Part shown: one piece after another, positions 12,531-24,307 of the stretch
How positions within the stretch are numbered: the stretch's first letter is position 1
Layout of the letters: each line of letters begins with the position of its first letter
Origin: Caenorhabditis remanei
Taxonomy: Eukaryota; Nematoda; Chromadorea; Rhabditida; Rhabditidae
Assembly: GCF_010183535.1 (NCBI RefSeq)
Contig: NC_071330.1
Coordinates: 877,217-941,216 of the forward strand
DNA length: 64,000 nt
Reading direction: 5' to 3'
Notes under the pieces: generated by a model
Seen by the model: only the letters and a program-made list of their open reading frames with translations
Database searches by the model: none
Told to the model about the DNA's origin: nothing
Translations under genes and position numbers: made by a program

Positions 12531-14147
12531 ACACAGACAGAAGGGTTTTGGTCCATTCCGGACACATGGATCTAAAGACGGACAAATTTGAATAGACGTC
12601 AAAATCAGTTTTTTGTACCCCGCATCCCAGTGAAGTTCTCCAACTATGAGATTTTTCGTTTTTTTTTCAGTGCCATAGCAAACGCGCTCCAATATACTGT
12701 AATTTTGAAACTTTTAGAAGATTTCAGTAGTCTCAATGCAACAGATTTACTTTTTTAATGATTTTTCCTCAATCCCCACCCCCCAACAAACAAAATCTCG
12801 TTAATTCCAGAGATCTAGATATAAGATTATATCCTGGACACCCCCTCTCCTCTCCCACCAGAATACTACAAACTTCCAGTTGACCTACTCATTCCCTTTC
12901 CATCTCTCTCCACAGATCACATGTTATTTCACCCCCTTCATTCGTGTGTCTTTTGTAATATGATACCAGTATTCTCTCTCTCTCTCTCTCTCTTCAAAGA
13001 AAGAAGAGAAAAGAGAAATACATATATCTATTGAATGATCGAAACCGATGCAAAGTACATAGGAGAAAATTCGAGAGAAGAGAGGTGTCCATTCAGATGA
13101 TGATGATGATGATGATGATGCCAACTGATGCATTCACGTATCACCCACTTTTTACTTTTCAATAAATTCAAATTTACAACTTTTTTGGAAGAAATTGTTG
13201 AAGTTTGGAGTGCCTTCGACAGGAAGAAAGTTACATAGCTTAGGTAGACAACATAGCTAGATACTAGTCTTTTGATAAGGCTGGCTTGCTGTCTAGAACA
13301 TTCTTCCATGAGTTAAAAAGATCCGATAAAATTTAGTGGTTTTGTTGTGAAATTCTGGTAGTTGCACTATTCCGGTTTTGCTGAACCGCAGACAACGACC
13401 TGAAATTTTGGTTTTTGAACTAAGCACCTTGAATATCCCTCACCTGGTGTCACAGAGCCCTCCGGTATGTCATATTGCCTGGAATTAGAATTTTCAGATA
13501 ACCCCGGCCTAGATCTCCACTTTTGTGGTTGAAAACTTTTTTGTACAAACTCTCCTTGGGTTACTGTAGTTCCGGGAAATACAGTAGTCATATTTTATAA
13601 CAGTAGCTTAAGATGGGTTCTCAGTGTGATTTATGATTATGGAATCCCTTGAGCGTATTTTTTTTCTAGTTGAATAAAAATTCTGAAGAATTTTCACTGA
13701 GTTATCTGGAAATTTTTGTTTATGTTCGACCTGCTATAACTTGGCCCAATGTGATTTGTTTTGAATAACTTATAGCTAGATCAATAGGAAATTTCAAGAA
13801 CTACATCAGTCCCTGAGAATCTCCACATACGCCCATAGAAGCCGGTGTTTTTTAAGACCGAAAGTTTGCGTTAACTTTAATATATCATAACTCGGCTGAA
13901 TCTCATCGGATTTAAATTATTGTTAGCTAGATCGATAGCAAATTTTCAAAACTACAACATGCTCACATTTTATAGCAATTAAATATTTGGATTATCTCCT
14001 CCGTAAGCCCAAGAAGGTTTCATGCCCGATAAACTGAAAACTGACAACAACTTAATTAGACCAATTAATACGTAACATTCCGTCATTCGCGGCCCTCGGT
14101 ATATTTAGAATCATACTGTAAGATAGTTTCCAAAATTCCTTATTGAT
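12531..14147. other. non-coding stretch, no gene seen
   Basis: Only AT-rich and pyrimidine-rich sequence is seen, with a (GAT)n microsatellite at about 13096-13120 and a (CT)n tract near 12973-12994. Possible reading frames lack splice or start context. Confidence 0.55.
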
Positions 14148-14581
14148 CAGTACCGCTCAATAGGATATGAACTTCGGCCGTTTTCAGTTGACATTGGTCA
14201 ACTTTGAGAGTGTGTCATGGTAAAACTAACTGTCCCACAAAATATCTTTTTATGGGATCAAACAGACAAAGAATAGACCATCATTTTTGTAGTTGAGAAC
14301 TTTTTTGTAAGGACACTCTCTAGAGAGTTATGGTCATTTAAATGGGACAGCCCAAAAATCGAACTAAAATTGGTCGATTTGAGGGGGAAATTACTTTGTC
14401 GACACGTCACTTACTAGGATACAAAAAAGTCGTCAACTACAAAAATGGTGCTTTACTTTCGATCTATAGGGTCCAGGAAAAACCTATTAGGTGTGACAAT
14501 CAGTATTACCATGACACACTCTCAAAGTTGGAGAATTTCAACTGAAAACGGCCAAAGTTCATATCCTCTTGAACGGTACTG
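14148..14581. mobile_element. MITE, CAGTACCG family
   Basis: The left end CAGTACCGCTCAATAGGAT pairs imperfectly with the right end ATCCTCTTGAACGGTACTG. The internal arms share GTAGTTGA..ACTTTTTTGTA and its complement, as in the 7824-8284 copy. Confidence 0.75.
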
Positions 14582-16500
14582 TATATACGGTTTATGGGAT
14601 AACGAAGTTACATGAATTCAGGTTCAAACTTTTCCGTAATTCATATTAACTACAGTACGATTTTATGCTACAGTAATCCAGAGAGGACTTGTAGAGAAAA
14701 GACGTCACCTACAAACATGAAAGTCTAGATTTGGGTAATCTGAAAATGTTTAACTACACACGATATACCCTTCTGGGGCTCTGCATATTTTTAGACCTTA
14801 TGAATATTATACCCCATTTTTCCAAATTTTCCAAAATGTAGTTTCTTCTCTGATCTCTTCCTTCCTATTCTTCTTCCTTTTGCTCCTGTCACCGACCCTA
14901 TGCTCACCATAGTCCACCTAACCCCCCCCCCCCTCCTTCCCCCCACCTATGTGTGTTCTGTTTACTCACGACTTTTGCCTTGACAGTAATCTTATTTTTC
15001 TTTCTAGAACTAAGACGAAAAAGAAAGAGAAAGAATGCATCTTGTTTGTTTTGGTTCTAAGTTTGTTTTCTACTTGAGTTGGAGGAATATGAGGGAGAAT
15101 ATGGAGAGAGAGAGAGAGAAAGAAGGAGGTGGGGAGAATAATTAATTAGTGGTGAGAGTGGAAACTTTTTGTACTAGCATAGAGCCAGACAGTGCTGTCA
15201 ATTTTTATATTTGACGTGATTAAGCTCCTGCACACTCTTGTATATTTCAAAAACGTTAGCATTTCTGTAAGTCATGGTAATCATCAGATGCTTTGCTGAA
15301 ATTCTCTGAAAATTAGTTTTCCACAGTTTCAGATGCTTCTTCTTGAAATTTCAAATGATTCAAATATAAAAATGATGTTGCCCCTAATTAGAACTGTTTG
15401 AATTATAATTGGTACTAATAAGAACTGCCCGGAACAAAACCGCCCGAATTAGAACTGGCACTAAAACTCCGATTTGTACTAGTTCTAAACCGGGGGCGGT
15501 TCTAATGAGGGACTTCAAAATAGATTTTCCAAAAGTTTGACTAGTCTGGCGCTCCTTGGGCGCGTTTAGGAAGCAATTGAAATTCTGTAGGGATTTCAAA
15601 TTTGAAGTGTACAGACAGAAATCTGGGGCGCCTTTGAAGCGTTTTTTAAAAAGTGATTCAAACAAAAAAAAGCAGACATCTGGACACTTAGGCGTAGTGA
15701 CAGACAGACAGAACTCCTTCTGTAGTTGCTCATGTAATCTGGCGCGCCGTCGACGCGTTTTTGTTTTTTAAGACTTATAGGATATCCAACTGAAAGTATC
15801 GAGGAAACTTTTTTTGCAAAAAAAAAATGGCGAAATCAAGATTTTCCAGAAAAATGTATTAAAATTCAGTCTGGTGAACCTTTGACACGTTTGTTTTTCA
15901 TTTGGCTTTTGGACGCAAATCTGGACATCCGGACACACGGATCTACAGACAGACAAATTCATCAAAATCGGTCGGTATTGAAGCTCTATGAAATTTTTTC
16001 GATTTTTCTCCTAGACATGGGTCCCCCCAAAGTTGAACCCATACTATTCTCTCTAATTTCATACCTGACCATTATCCACCCCTTGTTTTGTTCATCTTTT
16101 CACACACAACTGTGTATATGTTCTCTGTCTCTCTCTGTGTAGGTTTTTGGTTCAAGGCCAATCTGTCTCTCTCTCTCTCTCTCTTCGTTCTCTCACAAGG
16201 CACCTCTTCTGGCTACTGTCCATTCCATTCTCTCTGGTCATCCCTCTATAGTTTTTCATGGGTGTCCCCTTCTGAATCTAGGTCATTTAGGACATTCCAC
16301 CTCCTCCATCCCTCTCCAACTACTCCTCATAATCTTTTGTGTAATACAAGAAAATGTGACTTTTTGGGGGTGGGGGGGAGAAAGACGTTTTTTTTGGGGG
16401 TATGGGAGCCCATAAAACTGGATTATGGAGTGAATGTGTTTGGTACCAGGGGGGCGGGGGGGGCGCGGACACTTTTTTGACAATTTTGAACTATTTTTGA
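14582..16500. other. non-coding stretch with repeats
   Basis: No gene is supported. It holds a poly-C tract near 14920, a GA-rich block (15098-15135), CTGGCGC..GACGCG and GGACATCCGGAC motifs at 15545-15950, a CT-rich block (16115-16190) and G-rich tracts (16368-16465). Confidence 0.55.
15385..15507. repeat. inverted-repeat element TAATTAGAAC
   Basis: TAATTAGAAC near the left end pairs with GGTTCTAATGA at the right. The interior repeats AGAACTG and GTACTA words. It is related to 11811-11877. Confidence 0.55.
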
Positions 16501-16523
16501 TTATAAATTGCTCAAATTTTTGG

Positions 16524-17260
16524 TCGATGCACCATTTTACGGGTTTTCACGAGTTCTCATCTCAATTTTGTGGTTGTCATGAAATTTTCAGAAGTTTTTC
16601 TTATTTCACTTATTTGCATTTCTGTCAGAACGTTAAAACTTGATCGATGCACCATATTGAGGGTTTTCTAGAAATCTTTTTGGCTATTTTTCCCTAGAAA
16701 CAACGAATTTTTGTCAACATTCTACACTTTTCATTAATAATGTGCGGTAAACACTAAAAAACAGTAGATGCACCATCTTTGGATCCCCAATTTTCCTATT
16801 TTCTTATTTCCGATTGTTTTAATAATCATTTATTTAAAACTCCAGTTTTTAAACATATTTCGTTGGTTTTGTGCCTTAAAACTGTGTAGAAAACACTAAA
16901 ATTGTACCGATGCACCATATTAGGGCTACTCAATTTTCCTAGTTTCCCATTTCTCATTGTTCTGAAATATTTTGATTATTATTGACTTAAAATGTGCGTT
17001 TTGAAACAATTTTCCCTTAGTTTTGCACCATATTATCTCAAATTTCTCATTTTCTGTACTTCAAATTGCTATATAGCAATTTGGGTTAGGAATTTTATAA
17101 ACATTCCGATTAAAATCTCAAAAAATCGGTCGATGCAAAATTAAGGGTTCTTGAAACATTTTTCAACTGTAAAAACTGAAATTTTTCTATGGAAATCACA
17201 TTTTTCAACTGAATTTCTCTCTTAAAATCACTCAAACTCTGTCGAGGCACCATATCGGGG
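16524..17260 (+). repeat. degenerate array with TCGATGCACCAT motif
   Basis: TCGATGCACCAT or close variants start at 16524, 16644, 16765 and 16907, with weaker ones near 17026, 17131 and 17243. The period is about 120-140 bp. Between them lie diverged T-rich units (TTCTCATTT, AAACACTAAAA). The reverse-oriented motif ATGGTGCATCGA appears at 25444, 25745 and 29580-30020. Confidence 0.65.
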
Positions 17261-17303
17261 GACTTTCCATCAAATATTTGTATTTTTTTGCAGAAAATCA
17301 GAC

Positions 17304-17580
17304 TTGTAAACCGGGCCGGCGCGTAACTCGCTTCAAACTGAGTCTTATGAGCTGAAAAAAATACCAAAATGTAGATCTCGACGAGTTCTATGTCCGTGAC
17401 CTACTACGGGCCGGGTGGCTATTTGTTAATGTACCGCGGGCCAGGCTAGAATGGCTCTTTTGGCCATTTTTGCTACAGACATAGAACTCGCCGAGATCTA
17501 CATTTTAGTATATATTTCACCTCATAATATTGAGTCTTAAGAGAGTTACGAGGCGGGCCGTGTTGGGTTCGAAAGTATGG
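17304..17580. repeat. fold-back element, CAAACCGGGCC family, diverged
   Basis: GACTTGTAAACCGGGCCGGCGCGTAACTC at the left is answered by GAGTTACGAGGCGGGCC..AAAGTATGG at the right. In between are TGTAGATCTCGACGAGTTC and its complement. A further half copy lies at about 17815-17955. Confidence 0.6.
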
Positions 17581-18644
17581 CTTATATCTAGCGACATCTA
17601 CTAGCTATCAAAAAACTTGTAACTACAAAAATTATCTGCTTGAAATTTGCTACATTTTATTAGTGACCAACTTTTTGATAACTCGCCTGACTCTCGAGAT
17701 ATGAGCCTTTGAAGTTACAAGGATACGTAAAGAAACGAGACAGTCTAGACTCTCTGCGTCTCCCCTACGCTCGCTCTATCAATTGCCAAACCACATCAAT
17801 GATTCCGACCTGTCACAAACATAGAACTCGTCGAGATCTACATTTTTGTATATTTTTCAGCTCATAAGATTGAGTTTGAAGCGAGTTACGCGTCGGCCCG
17901 TGTCGGCCCGATTCAGCCCGTGTCGGCCCGTGTCGGCCCGGTTTGCAAGTATGGATTCACCATTATTTGGTCTTCCTACCAAATTTTTGTATGGTTTTTG
18001 CTGAAAACCTTTTTCAATTCTCTATTTCCTCCATGTTGAAACTAGAATTTCTTTAAAAACTTAGAACACCAATTCCCCCAATAATAACGCGTAGGCGTCT
18101 TAAACCTCCCCCCTATTCTATTCCCAATGTATGTATTCATTGTCAAATGAGAACCATATGGTTTTCGACAAAAAGTGACCTTTCAAAAGTATCCCCGTCC
18201 ATCCTCCCCTCCTCCTCCACTCCCGTCAGCCGTCTGGTAGCTAAGGAGGGCTAGAGAGAGAGACAGAAATAGAGAATATTTTTTTGGAGGAGAGAAAGAA
18301 AGGTTATTAAAATTCAAATCCGTGTTCTTTTTCTCTGTTTCTTGTTTCCTACTCTCTATTTTTATATGTTTCAACTATTTTCTTTTTGTCACTTGTTTCT
18401 GTTTGGAACAAAAAATCTATATGAATACTAGTTTTTTTCAGATATCAACTCATCGCCGATGCACCATATCATGTCATTTCTGAGTTTTCATGTTTTGAAG
18501 CATTTTTTGGTTCCGGGACGTTTAGCAACTTGTGTTTAGTTTCGAAATGTCCCCCCCCCGTTTTCAAAATATATGATTTCAAAACGTCTCTGAGTTTTCC
18601 CATTTTAAAACCCCAATTTCTAAAAACACCTGGGATTTTTGCTT
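17581..18644. other. non-coding stretch
   Basis: No gene is supported. It contains AACTTGTAACTACAAAAATTATC modules at 17610-17680 (recurring near 19870), the half fold-back copy at 17815-17955, GA-rich sequence around 18250-18300, and one TCGATGCACCAT-like motif near 18456. Confidence 0.5.
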
Positions 18645-18786
18645 TTAGCTCTCAGCACAGTTCTTACAACTGCGCTCCACCGAAATCCCCTTTAAAAATG
18701 TCCCTTTTTCTCTGAGTCTCTCAATTTTGCACACAGTTTTCTTTGGCTTCGGTAGAGCGCGGTTGTAAGAAGCGCGTCGTGCTAAT
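18645..18786. mobile_element. MITE, TTAGCACG family, diverged copy
   Basis: Shares TTACAACTGCGCTCCACCGA and TCTGAGTCTCTCAATTT with the copies at 54236-54374, 56173-56362 and 63866-64000. The right end is CGTGCTAA. The left end is diverged. Confidence 0.6.
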
Positions 18787-20684
18787 AAGAAAATTTTCCT
18801 AAATTTTTCCAACTTTTCTCAGTTTTTCCGTAACCCACCATCATAAATCTCCTCTCAGAAGAAAGTCTCAAAACACAATTCATATTTTTCCACTCCTTGC
18901 CCCCATCCCCCATCCCCTTCTCCATTCCTCATTGCAGTCGATCATCAGAAATTCAATGTGAAATGCACATTTCGTATTGAAACCGATTAAATAATGATAA
19001 ATGTGAAAGAGGAGGAGAAGAAGAAGCTTTCTTTCCCCTTCAGCATTTTTCTTGTGTGTTCCTATTGGACATCTGGATGAGTGGGGTCCCAACCAGAATG
19101 AGAGAGAGTTTTAGTTGGAAATGAAATGAAATCTTAGTTTTCTGGTTCTCAACCACCACACACCACCACTAAAAACTTATTATTACATTTCTAGGATTTT
19201 CAAATCGATCTGGGTTTTCTCGTGACCATTACATTAACATTGTTGATGATGCATCTACTAATCAGTATACTTACAAACCGCATAACTCGTTTCAAACTGG
19301 ATTTTATGAGTTGAAAAATATACTAAAATGTAGATCTCGGCAAGTTCTATGTCTGTGACCTGTTTTTGTAATAAAATTTATAAAAAAGAAACTGTCCACT
19401 CTGTTCGTGTGTCTGTCTGTCGGGATGTTTGGTGAACCCGGCTCAAAATCCAATTTTGTTGGATTTCCTTAAAAATCTAATTAAAAAAATCGATTTCTGA
19501 TGAATTTTTAGAGTTTTGAATCAATTTTTTTGAACTAAAATAATGTTTCATCAAGGTTTTCGTTACTTGCGAACCTGGCCGGCGCGTAAGTCGCTTCAAG
19601 CTGGATTTTATGACCTGAAAAATATACCAAAATGTAGATCTCGGCGAGTTCTATGTTTGTGACCTACTACGGGCCGGATGGCTATTTGTTAATGTATCGC
19701 TGGCCGGGAAAAAGTGCCAAAAACGCGAAAATGGCCAAAAATAGGTTACAGACATAAAACTCGCCAAGATCTACATTTTAGTATATTTTTCAGCTCATAA
19801 TATTGAGTCTTAAGAGAGTTACGAAGCGGCCCGGAAAGTATGGCTTATATCTAACGACCTCTATTAGCTATCAAAAAACTTGTAACTACAAAAACTATCT
19901 GCTTAAAATTTGCTACATTTTATTAGTGACCAACTTTTTGATACCTCGCCTGACTCTCGAGATATGAGCCTTTGAAGTTACAAGGATACGTAAAGAAACG
20001 AGACAGTGTAGACTCCCTGCGTCTCCCCTACGCTCGCTCTATCAATTGCCGAAAATTAAGAAAATGGTTTAGAAAAAAAACCACATCAATGATTCTCACC
20101 TGTCACAGACATAGAACTCGTCGAGATCTACATTTTGGTATATTTTTCAGCTCATAAGATTGCGTTTTAAGCGAGTTACATGCAGGTCAGGTTTGCAATG
20201 ACCATAACCGCCTGAGTTTTAATAAGACGTTACACTGAACATATTCAACCTAGATTCAGGCGGTTCTGATTATCGGCTGAAAAATCCGGGGCTATCCAAT
20301 TCCTCCATCAAATCCACCCACCTAGTTCACATTCCCTCCCCCCCCCCCCTTTCACAAAACAAGACACTTGATCTCAACCTTTTGTAGAAGAGAAAAAGGG
20401 CCCCCCCCCACTCATCTTTTGCTCCAACCACCACTCATTACATCTCTCTCTCACTCGAAAAACAAGATAATACACATTTACATGGCAAATAATAAATCTT
20501 TGTGTAGATTGGTGTGGAGAATAAGCAACTTTTTTAGAAGAAGAAAAGCTCACGAAAACTTTGATCCATGCGCAAAAACGGCGCATGTCAAACCGTCAAG
20601 TTTAAGATTAATAGTTTTTTTTTGGTAATTTATTCATTTTGCGACAACCGGGAATAAGTTAGTACAGGATATACAGATGATACC
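18787..20684. other. non-coding stretch with fold-back copies
   Basis: No gene is supported. It includes half copies of the CAAACCGGGCC fold-back family at about 19272-19365 and 20105-20195, the copy at 19568-19850, and C-rich tracts at 20337 and 20401. Confidence 0.5.
19568..19850. repeat. fold-back element, CAAACCGGGCC family
   Basis: It starts CTTGCGAACCTGGCCGGCGC and ends GAAGCGGCCCGGAAAGTATGG. Internal TAGATCTCGGCGAGTTCTA and its complement form the stem. The right end is shortened compared with 20685-21054. Confidence 0.6.
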
Positions 20685-21054
20685 ATACTTGTCAACCGGG
20701 CCGACACGGGCCGGCTCGTAACTCGCGTCAAAATGAATATTATGAGCTGAAAAATATACCAAAATGTAGATCTGGACGAGTTCTATGTCCGTGACCTACT
20801 ACGGGCCGGATTTCTATTCGTTAATATGCCGCGGGCCGGGCTAGAATGGCTTTTTCGGCCATTTTCGCGTTTTTTGGCACTTTTTGCCCGGCCCGCGGCA
20901 CATTAACGAATAGACATCCGTCCCGTAGTAGGTCACGGACATAAAACTTGTCGAGATCTACATTTCGGTATATTTTTAAGCTCATAATATTCATTTTGAC
21001 GCGAGTTACGAGCCGGCCCGTGTCGGCTCATTTCGGCCCGGTTGACAAGTATGG
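20685..21054. repeat. near-perfect fold-back element
   Basis: CCATACTTGTCAACCGGGCC at the left is the reverse complement of GGCCCGGTTGACAAGTATGG at the right. Pairing continues through GTAACTCGCGTCAAAATGA and the TAGATCT..ACGAGTTC region to a short central loop. It has no coding capacity. Confidence 0.8.
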
Positions 21055-21263
21055 ATGATACTGGGATACAGTATATTTAATTGTTATAGCAATTTAAAAC
21101 AAGAAATCTTTAGTTAGATCTAATGAGAAAACGACGGGGACGCATTTCAAGTGGGAAATGTCTTTTTGGGAATTCACAACTTACAAGTTGTGCACTACCG
21201 TAGTATTACTGTATGACAAATTGCTTATTCTCATTAAGTATGAAAATAGCTTACAGGCGATCT

Positions 21264-22846
21264 GGGACATGTCCCATAGCAGTTACAGATATGGGGCACT
21301 GTTTAGCTACAAAAATTATAAAGGGGCTAAACTGTGATAATACTGTACTATGTACTATAATATAAGTTACTCACCTAGATACAACATGGAAATAGCATAC
21401 TTGCAAACCGGGCCGGCGCGTAACTTGCGTTAAACTCAATATTATGAGCTGAAAAAATATACCAAAATGTAGATCTCGACGAGTTCTATGTTTGTGACCA
21501 CTACAGGCCGGAAGGCTATTCGTTAATGTGTCGCGGGCTAGGCTAGAAAAGCTTTTTTGGCCATTTTCGAGTTTTTGGCACTTTTTCCCGGCCCGCGGCA
21601 CATAACCAAATAGCCATCCGGCCCGTAGTGGATCACGGACATAGAACTCGACGAGACCTACATTTTGGTATACTTTTCAGCCCATAATATTGCGTTTAAC
21701 GCAAGTTACGCGCCGGCCCGTGTCGGCCCGGTTTGCAAGAATGGAAAATAGCTTTCAGATAATATGGAACATTTTGAAGGAATTCTAATGTAGCATTGGT
21801 GTCTTGCAAATTTGCTTAGTAACATCACCAATGGCCTAACCTCCTCTCATAAAGTCACAAAACCTAATCCTTACAAAGAGACTCTCCACTTCTTCCATTA
21901 TAACGGAAATGTCTATAGACCGAAAAGACAGTTTACCCTCAAATAACTCCCCCCCCCTCCCTCCATCATACCCCAATCGTTCATCCTCTCAACCAACTGA
22001 CCTGATCGAGACCTTTTCTTGACATAGTGTACCTTTACCTTCCCCTTTTCTTTCTCAGGTAGTCACTCCCCGCTTCTTTTATCTTTTGTAGTAAGGGGAC
22101 CCCCCCTCCTCTTTCAATAAGAGGGAAGGGGACTCTGTGTGAGGTCCTTCTCTAATATCCTCACCAGAAGACCATGCAGTCCGATGAGGGATCGAGAGAC
22201 GCAGAATGAGTGACCCTGATCTCTTTTCTTTCCTCTCATACTTCTATTACTGTGTGTGTGTATGAATAGTGTGCTGACCTGTTGTCCTGTCTTCTGGGAA
22301 CGTCTTCTGTAGTTTGTTTCTGTAGTTTTTTAAGATTCGTGATGCTACCGTAACCTTTTTGCCGTTTTACCTTTTTTTTTCTTTTTTTCCGTTGCTGTTA
22401 CAGCCCTTGATATGCATTTTGCTATATTGCTATAAGATACTATTTTTTAAGTTTTAAGTAACTTATATTACAGTAATATCACAGTTTAGTCCAATTATCT
22501 GCAATTTTTGTAGCTAAATAGTGTCCCACTTCTGTCACAGTTATGGGACATGTCCCAGAGCTATTTTCATATACAAAACCAAAATAGACCACTTGCAGTA
22601 ATATTGCGCACAAGTCACAAAACAGCTAAAAATTTTTGTTTCACTTTATAGTGTCCCATATCTGTTACAGTTATGGGACATGTCCCATACCATCTGAAAG
22701 GTAATTTTACGTAGAACTTGAATAAATCATTTGAACTACAGTATAACTAGAATTTAACCGATTCAGACCCATTTTGACATTTTTGCAGATGTTCCACAAG
22801 CTTAATAGTGTCCCATACCTGTAACTAACAGGCTTGGACATGTCCC
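21264..22846. repeat. repeated GGGACATGTCCC palindromes
   Basis: The 12-bp palindrome GGGACATGTCCC occurs at 21264-21275, 22545-22556 and 22675-22686, with an 11-bp version at 22836-22846. Each of the last three is preceded by GTGTCCCA..CTGT and followed by an AGCTATTTTCA or CATCTGAAAG-like tail, so they are units of a degenerate 130-160 bp repeat. The sequence between 21276 and 22500 holds the fold-back at 21397-21746 and no gene. Confidence 0.65.
21397..21746. repeat. fold-back element, CAAACCGGGCC family
   Basis: CATACTTGCAAACCGGGCC pairs with GGCCCGGTTTGCAAGAATG. The internal stem is GTAACTTGCGTTAAA and its complement. A close relative lies at 47638-48011. Confidence 0.75.
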
Positions 22847-24307
22847 TTATTATCTGAAAGCTAATTTTATACAAAATTTATATTAATGTCATTTTATACC
22901 TAGATTTACTTCAAAATACATCACATTTTTAAAACTTTTGTTTCGTCCGTAACAGTAACAGCTATAAGATGTTTTTAAACAAAATTTAGTATCTTTTTAG
23001 AAAAATGACCGTCCAAAACTTATCAGCCATGGACCAAAATCTGTGACAGTACAAACCAAAAACCACACAACTTTTCCCTCAATTTCTCTCTGTCATTTAT
23101 CAATTAACTTTTTCAGTAAAAAGGTGAAATGTTGCAAATAATAATCGAGTACAAATACACATACATACACAATTCTTCTTCTCTTGTTTTCTCTCCCCCC
23201 TTCTATCATTCAACTCTATCTGAAATACTCTTCTTCTTGTCAAAAATGTTTCTTCACCTGATAAGAACAATCGAAAGGAATCAGAGAGGAGCACTCACTA
23301 AATTTCTCACATGATAATTGTCATATATTCATAATATATTTCCAATTTTTCTGAGAGTTCAACATTTTGATCTACATTAAAAAAACGATTAACAACTTTA
23401 TTTGTTATCAATTTTATATTGCTTGCTCTTAACCGCTTGACTGAATTTTTTTAAAGTAATGCACCAATTTGACCTATGGACTCTGAGAAATTGAATAATT
23501 AGTTCCAGCCCTTAGGCCCCGCCCCTTTATAGAGTCTTAATTTTTGTATATAACTGAAAACTTAGAAAATGCAAAAAAATTAAACATTTGGTTTTTCGTT
23601 GTCTTGTTGTCAAAAACAATACAATTTGATTTTCAGTTAAAATTTTAAAATACTAACTTTACTGTGGCATTTCCAGCATTCTCAACATTTTCATATAAGA
23701 ATCTAAGCCCCGCCTCCTAAAACAGTAGTCAAGACTCACATTTTTGGGCCAGAGCCCTCTCACAGATCCCCCTTATACTTGGGAATTGTGTACTAGACAT
23801 TTTTTACTGTTTTGGAAAGGGGGTGGAGCCTGATATTCGACTAATTGAACTTTTCTGAATTCTACATTAGTAGTGCTTTTTCTAGTAGTAACAAAACATT
23901 TCAATGCCCTAGTTCTAAAATTTCAAGCAGGGTCAAAAATAAGAATTTTGAGTTTTTAAAGATTTTTGTGTTCGGTGTCTAGACCTTGACCAATAAAAAT
24001 TCCCTTTATTTCTCATCGACGCATATTTTCATTATTTGCTAAACTTAAGTTTTCCGATTTCCGAAAACCGGAACTTAAAACTTAAAACTTCTTGAGTTTT
24101 AAAAGACGACTACATGCAGTACGTTTTTTCGGTTTTGACCCTAAAAAGTAGTTTTAATCTTTATGAATGCTTGAAAAACGATAAAAAATAACTTGGCCTT
24201 GCACATTTAACAAATTGTTTCGGGGTTCCCGACTCCGGCTTCTTGAAATTTTATTCCGGGCTCCATAAATCAAAAAAAATGTATTCCGTTCAATTATGGT
24301 CTACCTA
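22847..24307. other. non-coding stretch, no gene seen
   Basis: AT-rich sequence without supported reading frames. Scattered AGCCCCGCC / GGGGCGGAGCC-like words occur near 23515, 23705 and 23820. I see no other structure. Confidence 0.5.
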
